A DNA stretch of 64,000 bases from Cotesia glomerata (Eukaryota; Arthropoda; Insecta; Hymenoptera; Braconidae), in assembly GCF_020080835.1 (NCBI RefSeq), contig NC_058158.1:15040882-15104881 (forward strand). Direction: 5' to 3'. The notes beneath the pieces were generated by a model. The model was not told the DNA's origin. It did no database searches and saw only the letters and a list, made by a program, of their open reading frames with translations. This document shows, one piece after another, positions 54,560 to 64,000 of this stretch. Numbering within the stretch: the first letter of the stretch is position 1; every line of letters begins with the position of its first letter. The translations under genes were made by a program, and so were the position numbers.

Positions 54560-57032
54560 AACAGGCCGCTTTTAGCGCCACCTGTTAAGGCGTTGTTTCT
54601 CTAATTTTACCTTTTTGAATTTAATTTTAAAGGAAATTTTAATTGAGTTTTTTTATTTTATTTTATGCCCATTGGTTGGATTCGCCGCGACCGAGTTGCC
54701 CTCGCGTGTAGAAACTCGAACGAAGCTCGATTGCGCGCGAAACCAAAATCTAATGCGATAAAATGTAATTTGATTTAGTAAGTAAGTAGCTTTAAGTTAG
54801 ATTTAAGTACTTAATTATTGTGACGGTACTAACGACGCCGGCCACGAACCCGCGAAGAGAAACAACGAGGATCATCGACGTGGGTAACCTGCAAGATCAT
54901 CAACGACGGGAGGATGGCTGTCTCGAGAGCGAGCGAAACGACGGACTGATTGGAACTCGAAGTGAGCAATCGACGCATGCGTGAAGGGTAAAGCTAGCTG
55001 TCGAGCGCTCCAATGCTCCAGCCAATACATCATTCAAAATGTCGATATCGGAAAATTGGACTTACGGCGCCATCTCTGGAGTTCACAGCCAACGACGGAC
55101 CCAGCAGAGAGGGGAGAGGAAAAAGAATGCGACATGTGCTGATGCTTTTTTTTCTTCCACGTTTCCGACTTGCCGTGTGCAGACACGTTTTTACGATACT
55201 TAGTTTTTTTTGTTATTTTTGGGGAAAACTCCTTGAGTAATTCTGGCGTTTGAAATCTACGTATATTTAATTAGCCACGACGTAGTGTGCTAATTTTGGG
55301 TTGCCGAAAAATAAAGGCAGTGCGACGATAATTAGCTGTTGCTAATTAGTTCCTCGACGAAAGCGGCATACAGTACGACGCGTGTTCTGGTGTGATTGTT
55401 AGTCGACGTGTTCGGGTTCCAAAGAATCAGCAAGTATCCTCGCCAAGGAATCCATTATCCAAGAGTCCGACGTGGAAGCCGAGAGCGACTTGGTGGCAGA
55501 ACAACCCAGGAATAACTTCAGGTCGACGCTGTGACCAGGGTGAGTGGCTTTGTCTCAATTGAAGTAGCTCGTGGGATTCGAGTTTGTTAATTAAACAGTT
55601 GGATTGGGTTCATTAAATAATTAATTTATTTATTACTAATTGTACTCGACACTAGTCGAGTCATAGTGTAAGAACGTCAAGGCTAAGTTGAGTCACTCAG
55701 CAGAGATAATCCCACGAGGTATTTAGGTACCGCCAATTTTTTTTTGTGTGTGTTTACGGATGTATAATTTTCATTGTTCGTTATAAGTATTATGCTGGTT
55801 GATTTTGTACTCCCGGGGTAATCGATGAGTTCGATTACCCATTGATCGAGCTTCGGGTTCGTACGATTTACCGACGTTGAGTAAGAGGTTCGCCTACGGA
55901 GAGGGAACCTGAGAAACGGCTGCCGCGTCCGAGGCAGGCAATCGGACGTAAGTTGCCCACTCTCAGCGGAGCATTGGGGACTTAGAATAGAATTTGAACT
56001 GTGTGAGACTCAGTGACAGAGAACTGAGTGATTATTGAAAAATTTTTTTTTTTTCTTAAGTATTTAATTTAATTATTGAGTAAATTCGACGATTGAATTT
56101 TATTATTTAAGGTTTAATTAAATTCGGTGAATAGATCATTTAAATCTTGAAATTTAATTTGGCTATTGTTAATTGAATTTTGGCGCATCGATTATCGAGT
56201 TTTACTTATTTAGTTAATCGTTATTAATTAAAGCAAGCGGAGATTTATCTTTTTTTGTGTTGTTATTATTTCTAATTAATCATCATTAATTAAAGCCGGC
56301 GAATCGATTTATTTCTTGAGTAATAAATTGTTATTAACTGAAGTTAGCGAAGATTAATGTTTTTTTTGTTAATTTACTGACAGTAACTGAATTGATAAAA
56401 CGATTTATGTTTTATTAACTTGCTTAATTGTATTTACGTGGGTTCAGCGAAGATTATTATATTATTTAGTTAATTAATTGCCGTTAATTAATTTGAGCGA
56501 TGATTTAATTTTTTTTTGAGTCGCTGGTCATTAATTTAGCTGAGCGAAGGTTTATTATCTTTTTGAGTATCTCGCGAGTTAGTATTAAGTGGATTATTAC
56601 GAGTAACTCATTATTATTATTGCGGCGACTTTGAACTTTTCCTTGTTCGGGTCGCGAACTGCGAATCGACGACAGCGTCGGCGATTATTATTGTTATTAA
56701 TTTTCCTTGCGTTTATTTTCTTGATTTGTCATTATTAACCAATCGTTTCATTTATTGTTAATAAATTTATAATTTAAATTTCTCTATTAATTTTTTTTAA
56801 TTAATTGTGAATTAATTGCGAGCAATCCCGAATACTTTCCTCGTTCCTCTATAATTAAGTCGTACCCTTAAGGCCCGCCACCCGACGAAGAGAGTCCCGG
56901 ACCGGAGTAGCCGGAAATCGACGTGATCGGAGCAAAGCTCCTGGCGCCCAACAACAGATAAAACAGGTAGGCCAGATTATTTATTTTGGACTTCGTCCTC
57001 GCTAACGCACGGGGACGAAAATACCCGTTATA
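54557..57032. mobile_element. LTR-like insertion in a TA microsatellite, 2476 bp
   Basis: Starts TGTAACAGGCCGC and ends CCCGTTATA, near-inverted ends (TGTAAC/GTTATA) like those of the solo LTR at 34580. It is flanked by ATAT on both sides, though the TA repeat makes that weak evidence. AATAAA at 55307. TGGCGCCCAACA near 56944 looks like a tRNA primer-binding site. GC-rich at both ends, AT-rich GTTAATT-repeating centre, no ORF. It carries an 18S rRNA-like segment (55887-55963). Confidence 0.58.
55887..55963 (+). other. 18S rRNA-derived fragment in the LTR-like insertion
   Basis: GGTTCG, then CGGAGAGGGAACCTGAGAAA, CGGCTGCC, TCCGAGGCAGGC and GTAAGTTGCCCACTC follow the same 18S segment as 40521-40605 without a length change beyond one base. 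Roughly four bases in five agree. It extends two or three bases further at the 3' side (CACTCTC) than the minisatellite fragments, so it is a separate capture. Confidence 0.8.
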
Positions 57033-57047
57033 ATATATGTATCTATA

Positions 57048-57049
<2 letters not shown>

Positions 57050-57106
<57 letters not shown>
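57050..57106. repeat. (TA)n microsatellite
   Basis: Right-hand continuation of the interrupted TA repeat. Confidence 0.9.
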
Positions 57107-57108
<2 letters not shown>

Positions 57109-58237
57109 TAGGGTGTGCCAAAAAAAGACGATATTTTTTTTTTTTTCACTCTTAGCCCAAAATATGATAGGATATGTCTAAACAAAAATTCTGTCAAAAG
57201 GCCATCTCTTAATTTCAATTTTAAGAGCTCCTTCATCGAACTTTAAGTTTTCCCATATAAATAACATGGAAAGTACGGTCTTAAACAGTATTTTACCCTG
57301 CAAGCTGTGAAGAAAATTTTTTTGATAATATGAATGATGGGACGTGTTTAAGCATTAAATGTGTGAGAAAAAATGTCATTGAGTCATAAATCAATCGTCA
57401 TTATTTAAGTTTTTACGGATCTTTGAAATTTGAATTTTTGAAAATTTTACGTTTTGCATTTAACAGCCAAACTATTGGAGATAGAAAAAAAAATTAAATA
57501 GCAATTTTGTATTTCGTTTGATGCTCTATAACAAAGTTCTTAACAATTTTTTTGTATAATCAATAACAAAAAAGCTACAGACCTACAAAGTTTTGTTTTT
57601 ATTATTTTTCCCTTTTTCAATTGAACTATCGATGATATAGAACAAAAAATTTAGTATAAATTTTTTAGTATATCAAATTTGCAACAAAATTGTATAGGTG
57701 AGATTTTTCGTATTATTGATGGTTAAAAGTTACAGGCTCAACAAATTCTATTTTTATGATTTTTCATCTATATCATGTAGTATATCAATAATATATATAA
57801 AAAATTAATAAGAAATATAAAGTACATTCAATTTTTTACAAATTTATGCTTGGTAAACTTTATATACTGTCTGCAGTTCAATATCGTTACAATATTATTG
57901 TTACTTCAGTAATGTTTTGCGTTAAAGAAATATTCAATGAATACAAATTGAGTGATTATCGAGACAAATGGTTAATTTTTTTAATCAGCAAGATTGAGAT
58001 TCCTAGATCAAAAATTGTTTACTAAATTCCAGTAAGAATCAGAAAAACTACAATAAGAATTTGTGAAATAGAACCCTCCTTCAAGTTGATTACTATGACT
58101 AGATTATTATAATTTTGGTTCATGATAAAATTTACACGATTAGATTAAATAATGATGATAATAAATTTATAATCACTTAATAAAAATAACAGACAAAAAC
58201 GATTATCATAGTTTCAATCGTGTAGTTAAATTTTTTT
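57107..58237. repeat. Dispersed repeat with TATTAGGGTGTGCC junction, copy C, and AT-rich flank
   Basis: 57107-57260 matches copies A and B. The rest is AT-rich, with 'aaactattggagatagaaaa' and 'tttttagtatatcaaatttgcaacaaaattgt' stretches that recur near 29990-30170. No gene. Confidence 0.55.
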
Positions 58238-59105
58238 TTATTTCTTTGAATAAGTAGCTACAATTTTATTTTTGGTAACGTAAGGAAATTTTTTTCTGTG
58301 TTCTTCGACAACTTGCAATAAATATTGTTTTTGTTCTTCATTTCTCGTTAAGCAGTTGTTGTAGTCCTGGATTAATGCAACACCTCTTTCAGCGAGATCG
58401 TTGACAACTTTTAAGTCTGAAAACACAGATTTGCAATGTAGATAATCTCGATCAAATGCCCAGAGCTCTGGATCCTTGTCCATAAATTGATACGGTAATT
58501 GATACTGCTCAAACAAAAATAGAGATTGCTTGCTAGCAAAATCTTCGATGTTTTTCGATAATAATAAGCTTACGTCTTTGACGATAAATTTTTTTGAATT
58601 CGAAGCATTACTTTCTCGCGTTTTTATTGCAGTTACGGTTTGTCTCTTAGCATGTAAAGGAAACTCTGTCATCAAACAAAGCTAACCCGACCAACTCTTC
58701 TGACAAGTACCATAAGTGTCTTGAAAATGTCACCGTTGCTGCTTCAGACATTTTTTTATGGACAGAACGGAATTCATAAAGATTTTTGATCAGATTCAAA
58801 TCTTAATAGGATGACTTTATCGCAGAAGGTGCATTAAACCATGAAACCGTGTAGAAATTAACTAGAAATAAGCAGACATATCTCAGTCCATTTACTTCAG
58901 TTGCATTGACTTTAAACTGTTTTTTAAAAATGAAGATTTTTAAAGCATATAGAGCCTTAGCCATCCATCTTGCATGATGATTTGGTCCTGGAGCTCTAAA
59001 TTTGATCCCGTTTTTCGGAGTACCACCTAAGAATATTAACACTAATTCCAAAAGCTCTTTATAATCATCTCTGTCATGCTTTTTCTGGAATATAAAAATG
59101 TTCAT
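58238..59105 (-). pseudogene. HHARWM-family transposase-like gene, copy 3 (C-terminal part)
   Basis: It starts after a TTCCAG acceptor at about 59090 and reads GGTPKNGIKFRAPGPNHHAR through LRYVCLFLVNFYTVSWF. A TAA at about 58806 replaces a Gln codon (copy 2 has NQDLN). A one-base shift near 58670 follows. The frame then runs from AKRQTVTAIKTRESNASN to LLQVVEEHRKKFPYVTK and a stop at 58238. The upstream exons were not found between 59106 and 60738. It is closer to copy 2 than to copy 1. Confidence 0.75.
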
Positions 59106-60738
59106 TAAGTTTTAGAAAATTATTTCAAAAATTACGATCAAATTATACATTACAACGAATAGTCATTTGTTATCTGAAAAAACCACTATGATCTAGTATT
59201 AAATCTCATGTCAGTTTTCAGTATTAGTTAAATTCGACTACTAGTCAAAAGTCTAAAGGAGCAAATGAATTTTTTTAATTTTTTAGTGATATTTGAAAGG
59301 CGGTACTTTCATCAATAACTGCTTGAACGAGAGACAAAAAATAGTATTTTGAAATGTTGAGTTTTTAAACGGAGATTCTAAAATTTTTTAGGAGGAAAAA
59401 CGATCGGGAAATTCATTAATAATGGTCTGAGCTGCATTCTGACCGAAAAAATATCATTTTTTTTTAGTTTTATTTCGATCCGCACGACGTTTGGTGGTCA
59501 AATCGTTGATAATTAAATTAAAATCAATACACTGATAAGAAAATTGACTTGAATCGAGAATAAAATCTTGAACTATTAAAACTATTTTGAAGAAAATGAT
59601 TTTTGATTCAAGAGAAAAATTATTGACCAAAGAAAATTTCTTGGCTTAAGAATTTTTTCTCTAGACTCAAGAAAATCAGTTTTTTCAAAATAGTTTTCAT
59701 GGTTCAAGATTTTTTCTATTGAGTCAAAAGTTCACTTTTTTATCAGTATAGTTTTGTATTCTATTACAATTATCTTAACAATAAATTATTGAGAAAAAAA
59801 AATTAAAAGTTAAAAATATCCGTATGAGGAACTGGAAACTTGAAAATACCTGTGCAAATTTAGCACCTCATCCAAGGATTCGCGAAGTAAAAATGACCTT
59901 AATCGATAGGTCTACGTTAGGTCCGGATAGGTCCACCAAAATTTTCGTTAGGTCCCTCATAGTTTTTTTACAAAAATTTTTTAATTTTACTAAAAAAAAA
60001 TAGCACCTCATTCTATGAAAAGCTGGCTAATTTTATCAAAATCGCATTCTTTATCGTTAGGTCTGTATTGGTCTATGTTTTTTTTTTTTTTATATTAATG
60101 ATTTTATTGTCGTTATTAATAATTATAAATTAATTAAAATCCGCGCATGCGCACAATGCATCTAATGCGACGGGAAATTCAAAGTATAACCGTTTTGATT
60201 TTTAGACTTTTAATAATTCAATAATTACTCAACTAACATCTGTATTTGCTGATAATATTAATTAATGATTAACAATAAAATATACAAATAGTTTTTTCTC
60301 GATTTATTTGAGAAGCATTGAACTTTTCTTATGATATTTGCTTTCAATGAATTACTTACTTCTTACTCATTCAGTTTCTATGCAAGATATTAATTGATTC
60401 TACTTATTTATTTTTAATTAATTAAAATTAATTATTATGATTTGAAATGGTGATTAACATAATGTAAGGCAGATGCACGTGCGCCTTAATAAGCTCCTTA
60501 CGCATGCGCTCATGGAACGAAATATATACATATTATAACGTTAAAATCTGCGAGATTTTAAGGGGTTGGTGGGTGGTCTCTTTGAACTAAACTACAAACG
60601 ATATCTTTAATAGGAAACCTAGAGATTTAACCCCAAACGTTATACTTCCGACTCTCATACTCCCGCGAACTGCCTCATCTATAACCGTAAGGACGCCAGA
60701 TAATTTTATTTGCGAGAAATTACCAAAACTCAAAGAAC
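59106..60738. other. Gene-free flank
   Basis: AT-rich. Has TTCTTG/CAAGAA repeats (59560-59750), direct pieces GTTAGGTCC/GATAGGTCC (59920-60080) and a T run near 60080. No supported gene. Confidence 0.5.
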
Positions 60739-61564
60739 TGTAACAATAAGGCTGGGAGCTGCAGCAGAGAAGGCGGGTATACTCGGTGTCGCTCAGTGTG
60801 TGGATTGTGGAGAGAGGGGGTGATCCGGTTGCACGTTGGGGAAACGTGTGTAAATCAAGACGCTGATGTTTCGGATTGATAGCTGATTTATTAACAAAGT
60901 CCCAAAAAAACTTAACAAAACTTTAACTATAAGGGTTACAACAAAACAGATACAGGAACTTAATTACCGGAAACTCGAATAAATATAACCATACAGAACT
61001 CAATATAACTTTTAGCTAGAAATACAAAAATTAAATAATTCTAATTACATTTGATTCTTACTGGAGCGATAACCCAAACGACTCGAAGCTAATTAAATAA
61101 TTAATTAAATAAACAAAAAAAAAAGAGAGAATCTGTAGCATAATCGTCTCTGAGGACGAATAAAAATTTATCGGGAACGCGTCCATCCTGGACGAAGACT
61201 GAATAATTTTTCTGTAGCGTCTAACCTGGACAACGGTTGAAGACCGACTATCTGGAACACGTCCGTCTCGGACGGCGGTCGAACTCGAACTCTCTTGATC
61301 GATGATCACTCCTCTATCTTACTGTAACTAATTCGCGAACTAATTCCCCAAATCCTGTATTACCGCGAGGCTTGATATCGCGGCCTCCTACTTTACCTAA
61401 CCCTGTAACTAACTATCCACAATTACCATAAATCAATAAAAAAATTTTAAATCGTTCTATTTATAGTATCTTGGGTTATCGCTGTACAATATTTTCGAAC
61501 TTTTGAGCTAGTGCTCGATGTGACGCTCAGTTGTCACAGACCCCATGTGAAAAATAACGTCACA
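60739..61564 (-). repeat. Gypsy 3' LTR, 826 bp
   Basis: In plus coordinates it starts TGTAACAATAAGG and ends AATAACGTCACA. The adjacent 61565-61585 is, on the minus strand, the polypurine tract CCTCCCCCGGGGGGAAAGGGG that should precede a 3' LTR. The 5' LTR lies outside the window. Confidence 0.75.
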
Positions 61565-61585
61565 ACCCCTTTCCCCCCGGGGGAG
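61565..61585 (-). promoter_or_regulatory. Polypurine tract
   Basis: Purine-rich on the minus strand directly before the LTR; the usual primer site for plus-strand cDNA synthesis. Confidence 0.65.
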
Positions 61586-61903
61586 GTCTGAGTCTACCGG
61601 GTCTGCATTCTGCTTCCTCTGATCTTGAACTCTGCTTACTGGAACCTCTTCTTGAGCTGCTTCTGATGTTGAACCACTTCTCAAGCAACTGGAACTTTAC
61701 TCCACCTCGGACTGGCTTAGCGTTAGTGGACTTGCACGTTCTTTTGACTTGAACTTGCAAAAACTTTTTGCAGTTTTTGAACTGCCTGTAGCTGTCGTCT
61801 TACGACTCGTGGAGCTTGACTCCTAGATCCAATGGCCTACGGTAACGTAATCGCCGGAGCGAATACAACGGTACTGTAGCTTGAGGGACTTACATGGCAA
61901 GTC

Positions 61904-62880
61904 TTAGTCTCTTGGAGGAGATTTCTCTGCCTCAGACCTCCTGGGTGCTTTTCTTAACTGTTCCCAGGGAACATTGCCCCCATATTCCTTCTTATACGGG
62001 CCCATGGCTCGCCATTTAGGGCCGCATGCTGGACACGTCCGTGCGGTCTCGTTGGCCCGACCGCACATCTGGCAAAAGATGTGCCTTGGCTCTGGACAAG
62101 AGCTAAATGGATGGCCTTCTCGTCTGCAATTCCAGCATTTTCTCGGCTTCCCCATCCATTGGAAGTCTGTACTCTGTCGCTGTTGGGCTAATCTACTTTC
62201 TGGAACTCGTCGATCTTGGAAACGTCTTGGAATCTGGTTTTCCAGGATCACTGGAGACTCGCATGATGGATCACGAGCCCTCTTCAGTCTTTCTTGAGCT
62301 GAGTACGGTCTGGGACTTGACCGGTATTCGGATGAGGAGTAGGTGTTAAACCTCTCCTTAGTTGGTGGAATTGGTGGGGTCATCGGGTTCTGGAGCTCTT
62401 GCTCACTCCGGATCAGGCCGAATCGACTTCCTGGATACTCTGGTCTCTTGGGGAGAGTTGGTTTCTCACTCGATGGTAACGGGTCCTTTGAGTGTTTAGG
62501 GATCGTACCTCGGCTCTCACCCTTAGACTGCTTTTCCTGGAACTTCGTAGATTCTGGAGCGTTCTTGTTTTTGTACGTTGTTTAACGTTCCTTGAGCGTT
62601 ATTTTTTGTTCTGCAGGACATTCTCTTTGTCGTGAACTTTTCCTAGAGCTGTGGTCACCTGTCGTAGAGCCTCCTCTACAACCTCCATGGCTACCTGGAC
62701 TCCTTCATCTCTTGGATCGGTTTGCGTTCCGATCTCCGCTGTAACGGGCGTGGTTGTTCCCCTAGTCTTCGGTAGGTCCGTTTGGACACTGGTCGTTACC
62801 GTGGTCGACGTGGTTTGTTGTTCTGCGTCGACAGTAGGTACGGTGCGTAGGTTTTCGATTGATCGCCGTACCTTATAACA
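61904..62880 (-). pseudogene. Gag-like segment with CCHC knuckle, 3' of integrase
   Basis: 62880-62600 gives a Thr/Val/Gln-rich stretch (TPVTAEIGTQTDPRDEGVQV, EEALRQVTTALGKVHDKEN) typical of a gag N-terminal half, ending at stops. From 62383 a Pro/Arg/Ser-rich frame contains CWNCRREGHPFSSC and CQMCGRANETARTC followed by CGPKW, a nucleocapsid-type pair, and ends at 61904. Finding this after the integrase is unusual. Rearrangement or joining of two elements is likely. Confidence 0.6.
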
Positions 62881-62889
62881 ACTCAGAAT

Positions 62890-63593
62890 CTGTAGCGGGC
62901 ACTGGAGCTATGGAACGCTGAGTTGTGCGCGAAGCAGCGGAACTGTGGAATATTTTTGTCCCACTCTGGATGATTGTTCCCAATAAAAGCGGTGATCATT
63001 GTTTTAGAACTCTGTTGACACGTTCTACCGGATCTGCCTGGGGATGATATGGTGGGGTTGTCATGTGGTGGAATCCCACTCGCTCTGTCAAGACTCGGAT
63101 GTCTTTATTGAGGTACTCAGTTCCATTATCACTGAGTAAAACTTTCGGAGCTCCCCATCGTAAAAATAACTAGATCCTCTAGTGCTTCGCTGATAGTTGC
63201 ACCTGTAGCTCGTCTTAGCGGCTTTAACTCAATCCACTTGGTGTACAAGTCCTGTATAACCAACAGGTATGAATATCCATTCATACTCTTCTTCGGTAGC
63301 GGTCCCATAATGTCTGTAGCAAACCATAGTCCATGGTTCTTGAACTCTTTTTCTTCCCCCATGAAGCCTGCAGGTGGTGTCTGTTCCACCTTGGTACGTT
63401 GGCAGACTTCACAGTGCCGAACGAATTTAACCGTATCCTGGAACATGTTCGGCCAATAATAGCGTTTGGCTATTCGCCTGCAGGTTTTATCAACTCCGAG
63501 ATGACCTGCTTCTGGCGTGGAGTGGTTCTCGTTGAGGACTCGTTGATGATGCTCCTTTCTCAAGACTAATTTCCACGCATCCAAGATCTTCAA
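62890..63593 (-). pseudogene. Gypsy integrase, frameshifted
   Basis: The zinc-binding H2C2 part (HHQRVLNENHS, AGHLGVDKTC, HCEVCQRTK) is followed by the core. The first Asp is in ATDIMGPLPKKS, the second in LLSDNGTEYLN and the Glu in DPVERVNRVLK. A one-base shift near 63165 separates the first Asp block from the rest, and the frame is lost after AHNSAFHS near 62900. Inactive as read. Confidence 0.8.
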
Positions 63594-64000
63594 CCTCGGC
63601 GTCGTTGAAGTATGTAGGTCGATGGAAATAAAGTCTTCCCTCTTCTATTTGCCAATCTGGAAACTTGTCTGGTCTACGCTGTATATCTCTCCTTCGCCTG
63701 TCGTACCAGCGATCTGGAACCTCAACTATAACTGCCAGGGATTCATCATAACCCTCTGGAATCCTGGATAATGCATCTGGAACATGATGAAGGGCACCCT
63801 TGCGATGGATTATGGTGTAAGAATAATCCATTAGTTCTAAAGCCCATCTCGCGAGTCTACCTGTCGGGTTCTTGAGGTTATGTAACCATCGTAGACTGCT
63901 ATGGTCTGTAACCACTGTAAACTCGTATCCTTCTAAGTAACACCGGAACTTACGGATCGACCAGATAACAGCAAGGCATTCTTGCTCTGTGACGGTGTAC
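63594..64000 (-). pseudogene. Gypsy RNase H domain and tether, cut by window edge
   Basis: Minus-strand frame YTVTEQECLAVIWSIRKF, VVTDHSSLRWLHNLKN and RKGALHHVPDALSRIP are the closing RNase H motifs of gypsy pol. A shift near 63600 separates it from the integrase. Confidence 0.8.

Larger units (their letters stand above)
60739..64000 (-). mobile_element. Ty3/gypsy retrotransposon, 3' part
   Basis: On the minus strand from the window edge the order is RNase H, integrase, a gag-like/zinc-knuckle segment, polypurine tract and LTR. The normal order has gag before pol. Several frameshifts are present. The element continues beyond 64000. Confidence 0.8.

Noticed and set aside
53862..54575. Small ORFs with Tyr-Ile repeats
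   Set aside because: Translation of the TA microsatellites.
1..64000. Integrated polydnavirus segment or endogenous virus
   Set aside because: No viral gene families or excision motifs recognised; all coding pieces fit transposable elements or pb.

Overview
The window is eukaryotic, AT-rich insect DNA. It holds one host gene, the last exon of the Hox gene proboscipedia (pb, + strand, 15002-16849), embedded in transposable elements (TEs) at every scale. The pb C-terminal end, an R1-clade LINE and the families of long-terminal-inverted-repeat elements suggest a hymenopteran, perhaps a parasitoid wasp. That placement is inference; no species-level evidence was available.

Region by region. (1) 1-1117: a frameshifted copy of a transposase-like family, called here the HHARWM family after its motif. 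(2) 2280-13587, in the large pb intron: an 11.3-kb PIF/Harbinger element with two-gene coding capacity. It is invaded by two opposed copies of a CENP-B/pogo-like transposon, one of which is cut by a 1.3-kb hAT element with an 8-bp duplication. (3) 13588-17414: the last part of the pb intron, with a CCAAT/CRE cluster, then the pb exon and 3' flank. (4) 17415-22115: an R1-like LINE on the minus strand, broken and 3'-truncated. (5) 22116-31000: dispersed repeats, two tandem Helitron-like elements full of TTCnnGAA palindromes, and tRNA-derived SINE-like pieces. (6) 31472-51156: one HHARWM-family gene on the minus strand, split by deep nesting. Inside it lie a solo LTR and a terminal-inverted-repeat element (37030-50842). 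The latter contains a tyrosine-recombinase element of DIRS architecture (38055-48573). This in turn contains a 7.3-kb DDE-type transposon (38156-45450), whose transposase gene holds two copies of a minisatellite element carrying an 18S rRNA fragment. (7) 49980-53955: an inverted 0.3-kb repeat pair, a tRNA-SINE and a rearranged LINE. (8) 53957-57110: TA microsatellites around an LTR-like insertion that independently carries the same 18S rRNA segment. (9) 58238-59105: a third HHARWM copy. (10) 60739-64000: the 3' LTR and part of a Ty3/gypsy element in odd domain order.

Most coding pieces are broken, often by length changes in homopolymer runs. That could be real decay or assembly error. The strongest leads are the DIRS-type element with inverted repeats and a circle-junction repeat but no reverse transcriptase, the two captures of one 18S rRNA segment, and the Helitron array of heat-shock-element-like sites.
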